Made by a program: the position numbers and the translations under genes. From Thermoplasmata archaeon (GTDB taxonomy: Archaea > Thermoplasmatota > Thermoplasmata > SG8-5), in the NCBI GenBank assembly GCA_030655715.1, contig JAUSPR010000025.1:1-6351 (forward strand): a stretch of DNA of 6,351 nt. Direction: 5' to 3'. Of this stretch, positions 5,575-6,351 are shown piece after piece. The notes under the pieces are model-generated. The model had not been told where the DNA came from, ran no database searches, and saw only the letters and a list, made by a program, of their open reading frames with translations. Within the stretch, counting starts at the first letter, position 1. Each line of letters starts with the position of its first letter.

Positions 5575-6351
5575 ATGGCAGATGAAAAACCAGTTGAAGA
5601 AACAAAGCAGGAAGTTGTCGAAGAACCGAAACCGAAGGTTGAGGTTCCTGAACCTGCACCTCCGGTCAAGCCCGAGGCTAAACCGAAAGAAGCAGCCAAG
5701 GCCGATACACCGAAGGAAGCGCCGGCAGAAAAACCAAAGGAAACAGCCAAGGTTGAGACACCGAAGGAAGCGCCGGCAGAAAAACCAAAGGAAGCAGCCA
5801 AGGTTGATACCCAGAGAAGAATTATCGGTATCCCACCAGACAAGTTGAAACTTTTCAACAAATATGATCTTTCTGAAATCGTAGTTACGGATGCAGGCAT
5901 TGCCAGATATATTAACCTCACACCAGTCATCGTGCCACATACGGGAGCAAGGCATGCAAACAGGCCCTTCGCGAAGAGCAAAATGAATATTGTTGAAAGG
6001 CTTGTAAATAATATGATGAGGAACGAAGAATATACAGGCAAGAAAACCAAGACCTACAGTGTGGTCATGGATGCTTTCACCATTATCGAATCCAAAATGA
6101 AGAAAAATCCAGTTCAGATTTTCATTGATGCGCTTGAGAACACAACTCCAAGAGAAGAAGTGACCCGGTTGAAGTACGGCGGTGTGTCCGTTCCAAAGGC
6201 CGTGGATATCAGCTCATCAAGAAGGCTGGACATAGCTCTCCGCAACATTTGCAAGGGCGCGATTTCTGCGTCTTACAAGAATACGAAGCCAATCGAGGTA
6301 TGCCTGGCAAACGAGATTATGTTCGCAGCCAAGGGAGACATGAACAGATTC
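5575..6351 (+). CDS. rps7: Small-subunit ribosomal protein uS7 with long N-terminal extension, 3' end cut by window
   Basis: The open frame runs from ATG 5575 off the window edge: 259 residues visible, no stop. From about residue 81 it is archaeal-type uS7, which binds the 3' major (head) domain of 16S rRNA near the tRNA exit site. Landmarks are LFNKYDLSEIVVTDAGIARY (93-112), INLTPVIVPHTGARHANRPF (113-132), the helix around IVERLVNNMMR (139-149), NPVQIFIDALENTTPREEV (178-196), KYGGVSVPKAVDIS (200-213), and the C-terminal NEIMFAAKGDMNRF (246-259). Roughly 15-20 residues are probably missing, judging from family ends. Residues 1 to about 80 are an unusual Lys/Glu/Pro/Ala-rich, probably disordered extension containing two near-identical 17-residue units (41-57, 58-74). 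No in-frame ATG occurs before residue 137 and the strong Shine-Dalgarno supports 5575, so the extension is very likely translated. Confidence 0.94.
   Translation, partial: MADEKPVEETKQEVVEEPKPKVEVPEPAPPVKPEAKPKEAAKADTPKEAPAEKPKETAKVETPKEAPAEKPKEAAKVDTQRRIIGIPPDKLKLFNKYDLSEIVVTDAGIARYINLTPVIVPHTGARHANRPFAKSKMNIVERLVNNMMRNEEYTGKKTKTYSVVMDAFTIIESKMKKNPVQIFIDALENTTPREEVTRLKYGGVSVPKAVDISSSRRLDIALRNICKGAISASYKNTKPIEVCLANEIMFAAKGDMNRF
5695..5811 (+). repeat. 51-bp in-frame tandem repeat within rps7
   Basis: Unit 1 is 5695-5745, unit 2 is 5746-5796, and a partial third unit (first five codons) is 5797-5811. A 36-base stretch is identical in both full units (5707-5742 and 5758-5793). Each unit encodes 17 residues of the form AK-(A/V)-(D/E)-TPKEAPAEKPKE-(T/A). 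The near-identity at DNA level points to a recent duplication rather than long-term protein-level constraint. Confidence 0.9.

Noticed and set aside
5695..5811. CRISPR-like array
   Set aside because: The repeats are directly abutting, in frame, without spacers, and lie inside a ribosomal protein gene.
5582..5848. Lys/Arg-rich 88-residue frame overlapping the start of rps7
   Set aside because: It is the frame-shifted shadow of the uS7 repeat region; the true frame has the strong Shine-Dalgarno and reads into conserved uS7.
5470..6050. Long minus-strand frames with repeated Phe/Cys/Gly-rich segments opposite rps7
   Set aside because: Their internal repeats are the antisense of the 51-bp tandem repeat, and the opposite strand encodes a conserved ribosomal protein.

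Overview
The window looks archaeal, most likely euryarchaeal and perhaps Thermoplasmata-like. The ribosomal proteins uS12 and uS7 are of archaeal type, a GINS replication subunit of the Gins51 type is present, the adenylosuccinate lyase resembles archaeal ones, and promoters are BRE/TATA boxes rather than -35/-10 boxes. The phylum is an inference from these resemblances; no search was run.

Layout. Positions 1-425 contain no convincing protein gene but do hold dense inverted repeats. One of them (263-306) has the nested-hairpin form of an IS200/IS605 (TnpB-type) right end, so this is probably a transposon-end remnant or a structured RNA of omegaRNA type. Next comes an AAA_14/DUF4143 ATPase (426-1601, +) with its own TATA box. 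A TPR-repeat protein follows (1698-2960, +), and it meets adenylosuccinate lyase purB (4298-2961, -) stop codon to stop codon with no base between. purB and the GINS subunit (4388-5056, +) diverge from an 89-bp intergenic region. The window ends in the start of a str-type ribosomal operon: rps12 (5141-5569, +) with a strong TATA box, then rps7 (5575 to the window edge, +), five bases apart. EF-2 would be expected next in many archaea but lies outside the window.

How the genes work together. uS12 and uS7 form a translation operon. GINS (replication) and PurB (purine synthesis) are separate housekeeping units with promoters facing away from each other. The ATPase and the TPR protein are accessory genes of unknown partner. 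I see no novel multi-gene defence or metabolic system. The points most worth a second look are the structured RNA or transposon end at 1-317, the roughly 80-residue repetitive extension at the N-terminus of uS7, and the placement of the GINS gene directly before the ribosomal operon.
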